This document shows positions 1 to 9,869 of a stretch of 64,000 nucleotides of DNA, in pieces. Source of the DNA: Burkholderia sp. IMCC1007 (GTDB taxonomy: Bacteria; Pseudomonadota; Gammaproteobacteria; Burkholderiales; Burkholderiaceae); the NCBI RefSeq assembly GCF_027257875.1, contig NZ_JAPVQY010000034.1, positions 1 to 64,000 of the forward strand, given 5' to 3'. How positions within the stretch are numbered: the first letter of the stretch is position 1; each line of letters starts with the position of its first letter. The notes under the pieces are model-generated. The model did no database searches. It was not told the origin of the DNA and saw only the letters and a list, made by a program, of their open reading frames with translations. The translations under genes and the position numbers were made by a program.

Positions 1-1461
<1,461 letters not shown>

Positions 1462-1501
1462 CCACGGCCCCTTCATTTCCCTCTTCATTCAAGGTATCGA
1501 A

Positions 1502-2539
1502 ATGATCAACCCGACCAAGCAGCGGAACCTCGCTTCCGCGACGGCCCATCCGGTCGCCAACCGTACGCCGCTGATGCGCGGCGCCGATCACCGCGCACGC
1601 ATGCAGTCGCTGATGCGCACCGCCGGCATGCTGCCGGTGCTGCTGGTCCTGTGCATCGGCTTCGGCTTCATGACCGACGGCTTCTTCACGCTGCAGAACC
1701 TGTCGATCGTCACGCAGCAGGCATCGATCAACATCGTGCTCGCCGCCGGCATGACCTTCGTGATCCTGACGGGCGGCATCGACCTGTCGGTCGGCTCGGT
1801 GCTCGCCGCATCGGCCGTCGCCGCGCTGCTCGCGTCGACCATCCCCGGCTGGGGCTGGCTCGGCGTACCGTTCGCGCTCGTCGTCGGCCTCGTGTTCGGC
1901 GCGATCAACGGCGGCCTGATCTCGTTCCTGCGCCTGCCGCCGTTCATCGTCACGCTCGGCGCGATGACGGCCGTGCGCGGCGTCGCCCGCCTGATCGGCA
2001 ACGACACGACCATCTTCAATCCGCAACTGCCGTTCGCGTTCATCGGCAACGGCACGATCCTCGGCGTGCCGTGGCTCGTCGTCATCGCCGGGGCGGTGAT
2101 CGCGCTGTCGTGGTTCATCCTGCGCCGCACGGTGCTCGGGATGCGGATCTATTCGGTCGGCGGTAATCCGGAAGCCGCACGGCTGTCGGGCATCAACGTG
2201 CGCGCGATCCAGCTGTTCGTGTATGCGGCGTCGGGCCTGCTCGCCGGCCTCGGCGCGGTGATGTCGGCCGCACGCCTCTATGCGGCCAACGGGCTGCAGC
2301 TCGGCCAGTCGTACGAACTCGACGCGATCGCCGCGGTGATCCTCGGCGGCACGAGCTTCGTCGGCGGCGTCGGCTCGATCGTCGGCACGCTGATCGGCGC
2401 GCTGATCATCGCGGTGCTGACCAACGGCCTGGTGCTGCTCGGCGTATCCGATATCTGGCAATACATCATCAAGGGCCTCGTGATCATCGGCGCGGTCGCG
2501 CTCGACCGCTATCGCCAGCGCGACTCCGCCCGCACCTGA
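1502..2539 (+). CDS. Sugar ABC transporter permease, RbsC type
   Basis: Integral inner-membrane permease of the CUT2 importer, 345 aa, typical family length. After a ~45-residue cytoplasmic N-terminus come multiple hydrophobic segments. The family-typical FVILTGGIDLSVGSVLA stretch follows the second helix, and AAVILGGTSFVGGVGSIVGT is the conserved cytoplasmic loop that contacts the ATPase. The ATG at 1502 follows a weak AAGG-type site. It lies between the ATPase gene and the binding-protein gene in the same direction, so the three form one operon. Confidence 0.93.
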   Translation: MINPTKQRNLASATAHPVANRTPLMRGADHRARMQSLMRTAGMLPVLLVLCIGFGFMTDGFFTLQNLSIVTQQASINIVLAAGMTFVILTGGIDLSVGSVLAASAVAALLASTIPGWGWLGVPFALVVGLVFGAINGGLISFLRLPPFIVTLGAMTAVRGVARLIGNDTTIFNPQLPFAFIGNGTILGVPWLVVIAGAVIALSWFILRRTVLGMRIYSVGGNPEAARLSGINVRAIQLFVYAASGLLAGLGAVMSAARLYAANGLQLGQSYELDAIAAVILGGTSFVGGVGSIVGTLIGALIIAVLTNGLVLLGVSDIWQYIIKGLVIIGAVALDRYRQRDSART

Positions 2540-2624
2540 CATCGCTTCCTCACCACTCAACCCCGGGGCGCAGGCCGATCCTCCCGCGCCCGTTCGCCAA
2601 AGAATCATTCGGAGACACAACGAC

Positions 2625-3569
2625 ATGTTCAAGCACAAAGCCGCCCTGACCGCCGTCGCCTGCGCACTCGCATTCGGTACTGCCGCCGTCCATGCCGCCG
2701 ACAAGCCGCTGAAATCGATCGGCGTCACGGTCGGTTCGCTCGGCAATCCGTACTTCGTCACGATCGTGAAAGGCGCCGAAGCACGCGCAAAGCAGCTCAA
2801 CCCGAACGCGAAGGTCACCGCGGTGTCGGCCGACTACGACCTGAACAAGCAGTTCACGCAGATCGACAACTTCATCTCCGCGCACGTCGACATGATCCTG
2901 CTGAACGCGACCGACCCGAAGGCGATCGAGCCGGCGGTGAAGAAGGCGCAGGCGGCCGGCATCACGGTCGTCGCCGTGGACGTCGCGGCCGCCGGCGCGA
3001 ACGCGACCGTGCAGACCAACAACGTGAAGGCCGGCGAACTGTCGTGCGACTACCTCGCGAAGAAGCTCAACGGCAAGGGCAACGTGATCATCGAGAACGG
3101 CCCGCAGGTGTCGGCCGTGATCGACCGCGTGAACGGCTGCAAGGCCGTGCTCGCGAAGAATCCCGGCATCAAGCTGCTGTCGAGCGACCAGGACGGCAAG
3201 GGCTCGCGCGAAGGGGGGATGAACGCGATGCAGGGCTACCTGACGCGCTTTCCGAAGCTCGACGGCGTGTTCACGATCAACGATCCGCAGGCGATCGGCA
3301 GCGATCTGGCGGCGAAGCAGCTGAACCGCGCGAACGTCGTGATCACGTCGGTCGACGGCGCGCCCGACATCGAGGCCGCGCTGAAGTCGAACACGCTCGT
3401 GCAGGCGTCGGCGAGCCAGGATCCGTGGGCGATGGCGCAGCAGGCCGTGAACGTCGGCTACGGGATCATGAACGGCCAGAAGCCGGCCAATCCGATGATC
3501 CTGATCGAGCCGACGCTCGTCACGCGCGACAACGTGAAGAACTACAAGGGCTGGAGCAGCCCGCGCTGA
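2625..3569 (+). CDS. Periplasmic sugar-binding protein, RbsB type
   Basis: Periplasmic binding protein (314 aa) that delivers the sugar to the ABC importer. A signal peptide ends at VHAAD (about residue 25), followed by the Peripla_BP_4 fold. GVTVGSLGNPYFVTIVKGAE at the mature N-terminus is the family's first strand/helix, and NATDPKAIEPAVKKA lies near the hinge. The start is supported by GGAGA at 2611-2615. It is the third gene of the importer operon. The ligand is probably a pentose or related sugar. The next gene in the operon was apparently a PfkB-type kinase that is now a remnant. Confidence 0.92.
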   Translation: MFKHKAALTAVACALAFGTAAVHAADKPLKSIGVTVGSLGNPYFVTIVKGAEARAKQLNPNAKVTAVSADYDLNKQFTQIDNFISAHVDMILLNATDPKAIEPAVKKAQAAGITVVAVDVAAAGANATVQTNNVKAGELSCDYLAKKLNGKGNVIIENGPQVSAVIDRVNGCKAVLAKNPGIKLLSSDQDGKGSREGGMNAMQGYLTRFPKLDGVFTINDPQAIGSDLAAKQLNRANVVITSVDGAPDIEAALKSNTLVQASASQDPWAMAQQAVNVGYGIMNGQKPANPMILIEPTLVTRDNVKNYKGWSSPR

Positions 3570-3660
3570 TCGCGCCACACGCCCTTTGTACCGGGCGGCG
3601 CCACACGTCGCCGCGTGCGACGTCCAGCGCCGCCCGCCCGCTCGCCGCCGCTGCCGCTGC

Positions 3661-3980
3661 ACCGCGCTCGCGCAATTGCGCACCTGGGCGCCGTATGCGG
3701 CCGTGCTGATCACGCGCGGAGCGTCCGGCATGCAGCTGCTGCATCGCGATAGCGAGCTGTTTCAGCCGGCGTTCGCGACCGAGGTTGCGACACCGTCGGC
3801 TGCGGCGACGCCAGCATCGGCGGCCGGCTCGCCGGTCAGCTTGCCTACCCCGATGCAACGGCTGCCGAGCAGTTGCGCTACGCGGCCGCCTGCGCGGCAG
3901 TCCCCAGTGCACACGCAGGCGCATACGCGCCGACGGCCGCCGAAGTGGCCACGTCATCGCGAACCGCGCTGCCGCCGAAC
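3661..3980 (+). pseudogene. Remnant of a PfkB-family sugar kinase (C-terminal domain only, frameshifted)
   Basis: No intact gene fills 3570-4050. Translating the plus strand gives the C-terminal domain of a ribokinase/fructokinase-type enzyme in two frames. One frame carries the VLITRGASGMQLLHRDSE strand (about 3700-3760). After 3786 the frame changes by one base. The second frame then reads DTVGCGDASIGG from 3789, the PfkB signature with the catalytic Asp of the GAGD motif (here GCGD), followed by PDATAAEQLRYAAACAAV, the usual terminal helix. Inserting one base at about 3787 restores ...EVVDTVG. The N-terminal two thirds, including the substrate-binding lid, is absent. It follows the importer genes in the same direction, so the operon once encoded the kinase for the imported sugar. 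Boundaries are approximate. Confidence 0.75.
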
Positions 3981-4050
3981 CGGCCGACGCCGCGTTATCC
4001 ACCTAGACGGAACCGGCCGACACCTCGCGGCAAGCATGCGCCCCACATCG

Positions 4051-5769
4051 TCACGCGCCGCCCTTCGCGCCGTTGCCGCGCGTCTGCAGCATCTGCAGAC
4101 TCTCGTCGACACTCAGTTCGGACATCGCATCGTCGTGCAGCGTATCGTCGGCCGCACGGCGCAATGCATGCAACGCGTGCTCCTTGAGCCGTACGATCGC
4201 GAATTGCAGCCCGCGTGCCGCGCATTCGGCCGCGAACGTGCGCAACGACTCGATCGTCGTGCCGTCGACGTCCGGCGTTTCCTCGAGGCTCAGCATCACG
4301 GTATGCGTATCGGGCGCGGCCTTCATCAGCGCACGCACGCGATTGAGCATCCGGTCTGCGTTCGCGAAGAACAGCTGCGCCTCGGGCCGCACGATCAGCA
4401 CGCCCGGCACGGGCTTCGCATCCGCATGATTCGCGACGTCGACGAAGTCGTGACCGTCGCGCAACCGGCCGAGCACGCTGACGTTCGGCTCGGACAACTT
4501 GCGCAGCGTCAGCAGCAGGCTCACGCCGATTGCCACGAGCAGCCCGTGCAGCACGCCGAGCACGAGCACCGCGAGCAGCGCGGCGATCACGACGAGCCGG
4601 TCGCGATGCCACACCCAATACGGCCGGAACACCGCGGGATGCAGCGAATGGCTGACCGCGAAGATCACGATCGCCGCGAGCACGGGCTCCGGCGTGCGGG
4701 CGAGTTGCGGCAGCAGCAGCCACACGATCAGCGCGACCACGCCGGCGGCCCATAGCGCCGCGAAACGCGATTGCGCGCCGGCTGCCTCGTTCGCGGAGGT
4801 CGCCGAATAGCCGGCACCGACCGGCATCCCGTGCAGCAACCCCGACACGAGATTCGCGCAGCCGATTGCGACGAGGTCGCGGTTCGGCGACACGCTGTCG
4901 CCGTGCTTCAATGCGAAGTTGCGGATCGAGCCGTACGACTCCGCATACAGGATCAGCATCAACGCGAACGCGAGCTCGACCGTCTGCATCCATGCATTGC
5001 GGTCGAGGTGCGGCAACCCGAATTCGAGGTGCCGGAAGTCGATGTGCCCGACGATCGCGATCCCGTAGTGCTGCCAGTCGAACACGTAGCCCGCACCGAT
5101 CGACAGCACGATCACGACGAGCGTCGCCGGCACGCGCGAGCGACGCCCGAGCACGAACAAGAGCGCGAGCGCGGCCGCGCCGAGCGCGACGCTCGCAAGG
5201 TTCGCATGCGGCGCGCCGGTGACGAGATCGAGCGCGACGTGCGGCGCATCGCTGTGCCGCACGGGGATCGCGAGAATCTTCGGCAACTGCTTGATGACGA
5301 TCGTCAGCGCCAGCCCGAACGTGAAGCCGCGCAGGACCGGGCGTGCAACGAAGTCCGACATGCCGCCGAGCCGCGCGACGCCCGCGAGGATGAACAGCAC
5401 GCCCGTCATCGCGACGAGCGCGGCCGCCAGCGCGAGCTGCGCGGCAAGCGCCATCCCCGACTCGGCCAGCACCGTCGCCGCGAGCACGGCGGCCGACGAC
5501 GACGTCGACGACACGATCGCAAAACGGCTGCTGCCCGTCAGCGCATAGACGACGAGCCCAGACAGCAGCGCGATCAGACCGGCCTGCGGGGGCAGGTTGG
5601 CAAGGCCCGCATACGCGACGGCCTCGGGAATCAGCAGGCCCGCGATCGACAGGCCGGCCAGCGCATCGAGACCGATGCGCTGCGTCGGAGGTGGCGGCGC
5701 CGCATCGACTGCAGCGAAATGGTCGGGATGCTGCGGGCCGGCATCCGGGCGGATCGGGACGGTCGTCAT
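4051..5769 (-). CDS. SulP-family anion transporter with STAS domain
   Basis: Inner-membrane SLC26/SulP transporter, 572 aa, for sulfate, bicarbonate or another anion. The N-terminal membrane domain (about residues 30-420) shows the family hallmark GLSIAGLLIPEAVAYAGLA and many hydrophobic helices. The C-terminal STAS domain (about 445-555) includes the phosphoacceptor-like region LSLEETPDVDGTTIESL. The start ATG is at 5769. The ParB-like gene is upstream on the same strand, with a 24-bp gap. The substrate is not predictable from sequence. Confidence 0.93.
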   Translation of the reverse strand: MTTVPIRPDAGPQHPDHFAAVDAAPPPPTQRIGLDALAGLSIAGLLIPEAVAYAGLANLPPQAGLIALLSGLVVYALTGSSRFAIVSSTSSSAAVLAATVLAESGMALAAQLALAAALVAMTGVLFILAGVARLGGMSDFVARPVLRGFTFGLALTIVIKQLPKILAIPVRHSDAPHVALDLVTGAPHANLASVALGAAALALLFVLGRRSRVPATLVVIVLSIGAGYVFDWQHYGIAIVGHIDFRHLEFGLPHLDRNAWMQTVELAFALMLILYAESYGSIRNFALKHGDSVSPNRDLVAIGCANLVSGLLHGMPVGAGYSATSANEAAGAQSRFAALWAAGVVALIVWLLLPQLARTPEPVLAAIVIFAVSHSLHPAVFRPYWVWHRDRLVVIAALLAVLVLGVLHGLLVAIGVSLLLTLRKLSEPNVSVLGRLRDGHDFVDVANHADAKPVPGVLIVRPEAQLFFANADRMLNRVRALMKAAPDTHTVMLSLEETPDVDGTTIESLRTFAAECAARGLQFAIVRLKEHALHALRRAADDTLHDDAMSELSVDESLQMLQTRGNGAKGGA

Positions 5770-5793
5770 GGGGCGATGGGCGCCGTGCGCGTG

Positions 5794-6420
5794 TCAGGGT
5801 TTGGCGGCGATGACGCCCGACCAGCCGGGCAGATAGCGCGCGTCCTGATCGTGTGCACGATGCAGCGCGACGTCGAGCGCCTTCGTGAAGTTCTTGCGGA
5901 TCTGGTCGAGCGTGACGTGCTGGCGCAAATAGTCGGCCCACAGGAATTCGCTGAACGGCGTCGCGTCCTTCGCATACCCGCCCGCCGTGCGCAGTTCGCC
6001 CGCGAGGCTGCGATACGGATCGTCCACGATCCCCGTCAGCGACTTCGGCAGATTCGCGTAGTCGCGGCGCGTGCCGTCCGCGCCGAATGGATGCACCCAC
6101 TGGTTGTGCTCCATCATCCGCCAGAAGATCGTGTCGTCGAGCCAGGACAGATCCTTCAGCAGCATCGCATTGATGCGCGACTCCCCTTCCTCGATCAGCG
6201 CGAGGCCGAGATGATGGTGGTCGGTGATGTAGTGCACGCCGCCCGGGCCAAGGACGGCCGGAAACCAGTGCGAGTCGATCGCCGCCTTGCGCGCGCGCTT
6301 GTCGAGTGTCTTCCAGTGCTTGCGCTTCGCTTTCACTTCGCGATAGCCGACCGTCATCTGTGTCGGACGCAGCGCGTCGAGCCTGACGGGAATGAGATGA
6401 ACGTCGTTGCCGAGTGCCAT
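5794..6420 (-). CDS. ParB-like nuclease-domain protein (ParBc_2 type)
   Basis: A 208-residue protein resembling the standalone ParB-like putative nuclease family rather than a chromosome-partitioning ParB: there is no helix-turn-helix or dimerisation domain. Visible features are LIPVRLDALRPTQMTVGYRE at the start, resembling the ParB N-terminal strand, and YITDHHHLGLAL, the conserved D-x-H-H-H motif of the subfamily. The ATG at 6420 is preceded by GGGG; an upstream in-frame extension lacks a site and looks non-coding. It is 24 bp from sulP on the same strand, so possibly co-transcribed. Function unknown. Confidence 0.8.
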   Translation of the reverse strand: MALGNDVHLIPVRLDALRPTQMTVGYREVKAKRKHWKTLDKRARKAAIDSHWFPAVLGPGGVHYITDHHHLGLALIEEGESRINAMLLKDLSWLDDTIFWRMMEHNQWVHPFGADGTRRDYANLPKSLTGIVDDPYRSLAGELRTAGGYAKDATPFSEFLWADYLRQHVTLDQIRKNFTKALDVALHRAHDQDARYLPGWSGVIAAKP

Positions 6421-6546
6421 GGTCGTACCCCATGTTGCTGATTTCCGGCAACGATACTCCTGATCCTGCGGACCGTTAATACGTCGCGACGTCGATGCGC
6501 GCGTGATTGACCATCCCTGACAACCGGCCGCGCCGGCACACGGCAA

Positions 6547-7089
6547 TTACGCGCGCAGATCGTCGCGCTCGAGACGATGGCGCACGTAGGGAATCCCGTC
6601 GTGCACGACGCTCACGCGACGCATGCCGAGCTTGCGCGCGACGTTCAGCGAACCCGTGTTTGCCTCGGCGATATCGGCGATCACACGAGGCAGCCGCACG
6701 TTGTCGAACGCGTGGCGCACGACGGCCGCCGCGGCCTCGCACGCGATGCCGCGCCCCCACGCCGCGCGCACGAGCCGCCAGCCGATCTCGACGTCGCGCG
6801 CGCCGTCCGCATAGTCGGGAATCAGCAGAATCCAGCCGATGAACACGTCGGGTGCATGCTTGTCGAAGATCGACCAGTAGCCGAGGCCCGGCGGATAGTC
6901 GCGCGTGATCCGATGCGTGACGAAGCGGCGATGCTCGACCGGATCGTGCCACGGCCCCGCGATATGCCGTGTGACTTCGGGATCGCGATCCATCGCGATG
7001 CTCGCGTCGAGATCGGCCAGCACGCGCGGACGCAGCCACAGCCTCGCGGTGTCGAACACGGGCAATGCGGCAGCGAAATCTTCGGTCAT
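6547..7089 (-). CDS. GNAT-family N-acetyltransferase (RimJ/RimL-like)
   Basis: 180-aa acetyltransferase of the Acetyltransf_3 type. Typical elements are FDTARLWLRP at the N-terminus, the central strand/P-loop region EIGWRLVRAAWGRGIACEAA (acetyl-CoA pyrophosphate-binding R/Q-x-x-G-x-G/A equivalent), and NTGSLNVARKLGMRRV, the conserved Asn-Ser helix. The acceptor substrate (protein N-terminus or small amine) is unknown. It is transcribed divergently from the MFS gene; the 280-bp gap must hold both promoters. Confidence 0.88.
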   Translation of the reverse strand: MTEDFAAALPVFDTARLWLRPRVLADLDASIAMDRDPEVTRHIAGPWHDPVEHRRFVTHRITRDYPPGLGYWSIFDKHAPDVFIGWILLIPDYADGARDVEIGWRLVRAAWGRGIACEAAAAVVRHAFDNVRLPRVIADIAEANTGSLNVARKLGMRRVSVVHDGIPYVRHRLERDDLRA

Positions 7090-7369
7090 CCGGACTCCTG
7101 ATTCGAGGGCGAACGTGCGGCGCGCACATTACATAACTGATACAAAAAGCCTTCCGGAATGATACAGCCGCCGGGCGCCTTGCTCGGCGTACCGCGTTCC
7201 CGCTTTCGCAACAGTCCATTTCGTAGGGATTATTCCCGATTCAACGTTATCGCGCCCCGCATCGCACGACGCTGCGACCTACACTCGATCCATGCCCGCG
7301 CCGCGCGCAGCCGGGCCGGCATCCGTCTGCACATCGTGAGCGCGCTATGCCAACGAGGAGACTTCGGAC

Positions 7370-8590
7370 ATGAGCTGGACCCGCGAACAACGCAACGTCA
7401 CCATCGCTGCCTATCTCGGCTGGACGCTCGATGCGTTCGATTTTTTCCTGATGGTTTTCGTGCTGAAGGACATCGCCGCCGAGTTCGCGTCGACGATACC
7501 CGCCGTCGCCTTCGCGCTCACGCTGACCCTCGCGATGCGCCCGCTCGGTGCACTGATCTTCGGCCGGCTCGCCGATCGTTTCGGGCGCCGTCCGACGCTG
7601 ATGGTCAACATCGCGTGCTATTCCGTGCTCGAACTCGCATCCGGCTTCGCGCCGAGCCTGACCGCGCTGCTGGTGCTGCGCGCGCTGTTCGGCATCGCGA
7701 TGGGCGGCGAATGGGGTGTCGGCTCCGCATTGACGATGGAAACCGTGCCGACCCATGCACGCGGCATCGTGTCGGGCCTGCTGCAGGCCGGCTATCCGAG
7801 CGGATACCTGCTCGCGTCCGTCGTGTTCGGCCTGTTCTATCAGTACATCGGCTGGCGCGGTATGTTCATGGTCGGCGTACTGCCCGCGCTGCTCGTGCTG
7901 TACGTGCGCACGCACGTGCCGGAATCGCCGGCCTGGAAGCAGATGGAAAAGCAGCCGCGGCCGGGCCTCTGGGCCACGGTGCAGCAGAACTGGAAGCTCA
8001 CGATCTACGCGATCGTGCTGATGACCGCGTTCAACTTCTTCTCGCACGGCACGCAGGATCTCTACCCGACCTTCCTGCGCGAACAGCACCATTTCGATCC
8101 GCACACCGTATCGTGGATCACGATCGTGCTGAACATCGGCGCCATCGTCGGCGGCCTGTCGTTCGGCGCGATCTCGGAGCGCATCGGGCGCCGCCGCGCG
8201 ATCTTCATCGCGGCGCTGATCGCGCTGCCGGTGCTGCCGCTGTGGGCGTTCTCGAGCGGCCCGGTCGCGCTCGCCGCCGGCGCGTTCCTGATGCAGATTT
8301 CCGTGCAGGGTGCATGGGGCGTGATCCCCGTCCACCTCAACGAGATTTCGCCCGACGAGATCCGCGCGACCTTCCCCGGTGTCGTCTATCAGCTCGGCAA
8401 CCTGCTCGCGTCCGGGAACGCGACGATGCAGGCATCGTTCGCGGTTTCCCAAGGCAACAACTACGGCTATGCGCTCGCGCTCGTCGCCGGCATCGTGGCC
8501 GTCGTGATCGCGGTGCTGATCCTGTTCAGCCGCGAGCGGCGCGGCATCGACATGACGCAATCGGTCAATACGCGTACCACCGCCACCTGA
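7370..8590 (+). CDS. MFS transporter (sialate/organic-acid:H+ symporter-like)
   Basis: 406-aa, 12-helix major facilitator. The opening GWTLDAFDFFLMVFVLKDIA, the loop 2-3 motif GRLADRFGRRP and VPESPAWK after helix 6 are typical of the metabolite:H+ symporter branch that includes NanT-like and Jen1-like carriers. The ATG at 7370 has GAGGAG at 7355-7360. It stands alone between a divergent acetyltransferase and a following GC hairpin. The substrate is probably a carboxylate or sugar acid; this is inference from subfamily. Confidence 0.9.
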   Translation: MSWTREQRNVTIAAYLGWTLDAFDFFLMVFVLKDIAAEFASTIPAVAFALTLTLAMRPLGALIFGRLADRFGRRPTLMVNIACYSVLELASGFAPSLTALLVLRALFGIAMGGEWGVGSALTMETVPTHARGIVSGLLQAGYPSGYLLASVVFGLFYQYIGWRGMFMVGVLPALLVLYVRTHVPESPAWKQMEKQPRPGLWATVQQNWKLTIYAIVLMTAFNFFSHGTQDLYPTFLREQHHFDPHTVSWITIVLNIGAIVGGLSFGAISERIGRRRAIFIAALIALPVLPLWAFSSGPVALAAGAFLMQISVQGAWGVIPVHLNEISPDEIRATFPGVVYQLGNLLASGNATMQASFAVSQGNNYGYALALVAGIVAVVIAVLILFSRERRGIDMTQSVNTRTTAT

Positions 8591-8617
8591 TCCCACGCAC
8601 TATCGCATCGCACCATC

Positions 8618-8650
8618 GCGCGCGCCCCGCCCCGCCGGGGCGGCGCGCGT
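8618..8650 (+). terminator. GC-rich stem-loop after the MFS gene
   Basis: Inverted arms of 12-14 bases (GCGCGC-CC-CGCCCC against GGGGCGGCGCGC, two-base bulge) with a three-base loop, 28 bases after the stop. Only a short T run follows, so efficiency as an intrinsic terminator is uncertain. Confidence 0.4.
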
Positions 8651-8701
8651 GACTTTCCGCACCTGCACATCGAACTAGAGGAATTTGTCCAGATTCCCTG
8701 C

Positions 8702-8730
8702 TTGCCCGCCCCGCCTGCGTTTTTTTATCT
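8702..8730 (+). promoter_or_regulatory. Candidate sigma-70 promoter of the TetR gene
   Basis: TTGCCC (8702-8707) and TTATCT (8725-8730) with a 17-bp spacer, in an AT-rich stretch that stands out from its surroundings. The expected transcription start overlaps the dyad at 8736-8749, which fits negative autoregulation. Confidence 0.4.
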
Positions 8731-8735
8731 TAATA

Positions 8736-8749
8736 AAAACGGCTGTTTG
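8736..8749 (+). promoter_or_regulatory. PsrA-type operator-like dyad
   Basis: AAAAC-GGCT-GTTTG matches the pattern known for the fatty-acid regulator PsrA of Pseudomonas, (G/C)AAAC-N2-4-GTTT(G/C), except for the outermost left base. It lies about 57 bp upstream of a TetR gene whose HTH resembles PsrA and just downstream of a candidate promoter. Autorepression is inferred. Confidence 0.5.
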
Positions 8750-8805
8750 AATCAGATAAACCAATCACCAGTTCGCGGCCGGGAAACCGGCGTGGGAGGC
8801 GGCAC

Positions 8806-9624
8806 ATGGCAGTAAGTCAGGAGGGGCGACCCGCTGCGGGACGGGCGTCCGGCGGGCGGTCATCCAGCGCGCGGCAGACCGGCGGGACGAAGGCGCGCAT
8901 TCTCGATGCGGCCGAGGATCTGTTTATCGAACATGGCTTCGAGGCGATGTCGATGCGGCAGATCACGTCGCGTGCGGCGGTGAACCTCGCAGCGGTCAAC
9001 TATCACTTCGGCAGCAAGGAAGCGCTGATCCACGCGATGCTGTCGCGCCGGCTCGACCAGCTCAACCAGGAACGTCTCGGCATCCTCGACCGCTTCGATG
9101 CGCAGCTCGGCGAGCACATCACCTGCGAGCACGTGCTCGGCGCGATGTTCATTCCCGCACTGAAGGCGTCGCGCGACCCCGACCGCGGCGGCCCCGCGTT
9201 CCTCCGGCTGATCGGCCGCGCGTACACCGACCCGTCGCCGTTCGTGCGCAACTTCCTGACCGCCCACTACGCAAGCGTCGCGGGCCGTTTCTTCGACGCG
9301 TTCCAGCGTGCGCTGCCGCATCTGCCGCGCACCGAGCTCGGCTGGCGGCTGCACTTCGCGATCGGCGCACTGTCCGGCGCGCTCGCCGGTGCCGAGACCG
9401 AAAGCCTGATCGACGAATTCTCGCAAGGCCGCACGATGAACGACGTGCAGATGATCGCGCGGCTGTCGTCGCTGATCGTCGCCGCGCTGAAGGCGCCGAT
9501 GCCCGACAGCGCGCAATTGTCGAGCTTCGCGGCGGTGCTCGACGATGCGGGCGCGAGCGAAGCATTCGGGCTGATACCCAGTACGTCGGGCGCCGGTTCG
9601 TCCACGCTGCACCCGGCGAACTGA
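8806..9624 (+). CDS. TetR-family regulator, PsrA-like (fatty-acid metabolism)
   Basis: 272-aa DNA-binding repressor. The TetR HTH is at about residues 30-75 (ILDAAEDLFIEHGFEAMSMR, then VNLAAVNYHFGSKEALIHAM), and the recognition region is nearly the one in PsrA. The C-terminal ligand domain has FLRLIGRAYTDPSP and LHFAIGALSGALAG, again as in PsrA-like proteins. The first ~25 residues (Gly/Ser/Arg-rich) and the last ~35 are low-complexity extensions. The start is supported by GGGAGG at 8793-8798. The acyl-CoA ligase gene follows 245 bp downstream, so an acyl-CoA ligand and control of fatty-acid degradation are likely; this is inference. Confidence 0.85.
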   Translation: MAVSQEGRPAAGRASGGRSSSARQTGGTKARILDAAEDLFIEHGFEAMSMRQITSRAAVNLAAVNYHFGSKEALIHAMLSRRLDQLNQERLGILDRFDAQLGEHITCEHVLGAMFIPALKASRDPDRGGPAFLRLIGRAYTDPSPFVRNFLTAHYASVAGRFFDAFQRALPHLPRTELGWRLHFAIGALSGALAGAETESLIDEFSQGRTMNDVQMIARLSSLIVAALKAPMPDSAQLSSFAAVLDDAGASEAFGLIPSTSGAGSSTLHPAN

Positions 9625-9869
9625 TCGCACCGACGGCCGCGCAGGCGGCATTTCAGCGATGACTTGCGGGTGCGGGATCACGCGGACGTGCAAACGTTCG
9701 CGCCGGTCCGGCGCCCACGTATGCGGCCCGGGCGAGCGCTCACGCGCGGGCCCGGGCCGAACGAATGTCATGCGGCGCCGTGCCGGCGCGCGGGCTTTCG
9801 TCGACTGCACAACATCGGGCGGGAACAAGCGCCGACGCGCTCGCTCTCGCCGCGACACCGGAGACCATC

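Noticed and set aside
3570..4050. Arg/Pro-rich plus-strand frame of 389 codons starting at 3586
   Set aside because: Its first part coincides with one frame of the kinase remnant and the rest is antisense to sulP, with no coherent protein features.
3995..6451. 818-codon frame overlapping sulP and the ParB-like gene
   Set aside because: Out-of-frame shadow: Arg/Ala-rich, spans two recognisable genes in their true frames.
9684..9700. CAAACGTT-like sequence before fadD as another PsrA-type site
   Set aside because: The half-sites abut without the 2-4 bp spacer and the second half reads GTTCG, so the match is poor.
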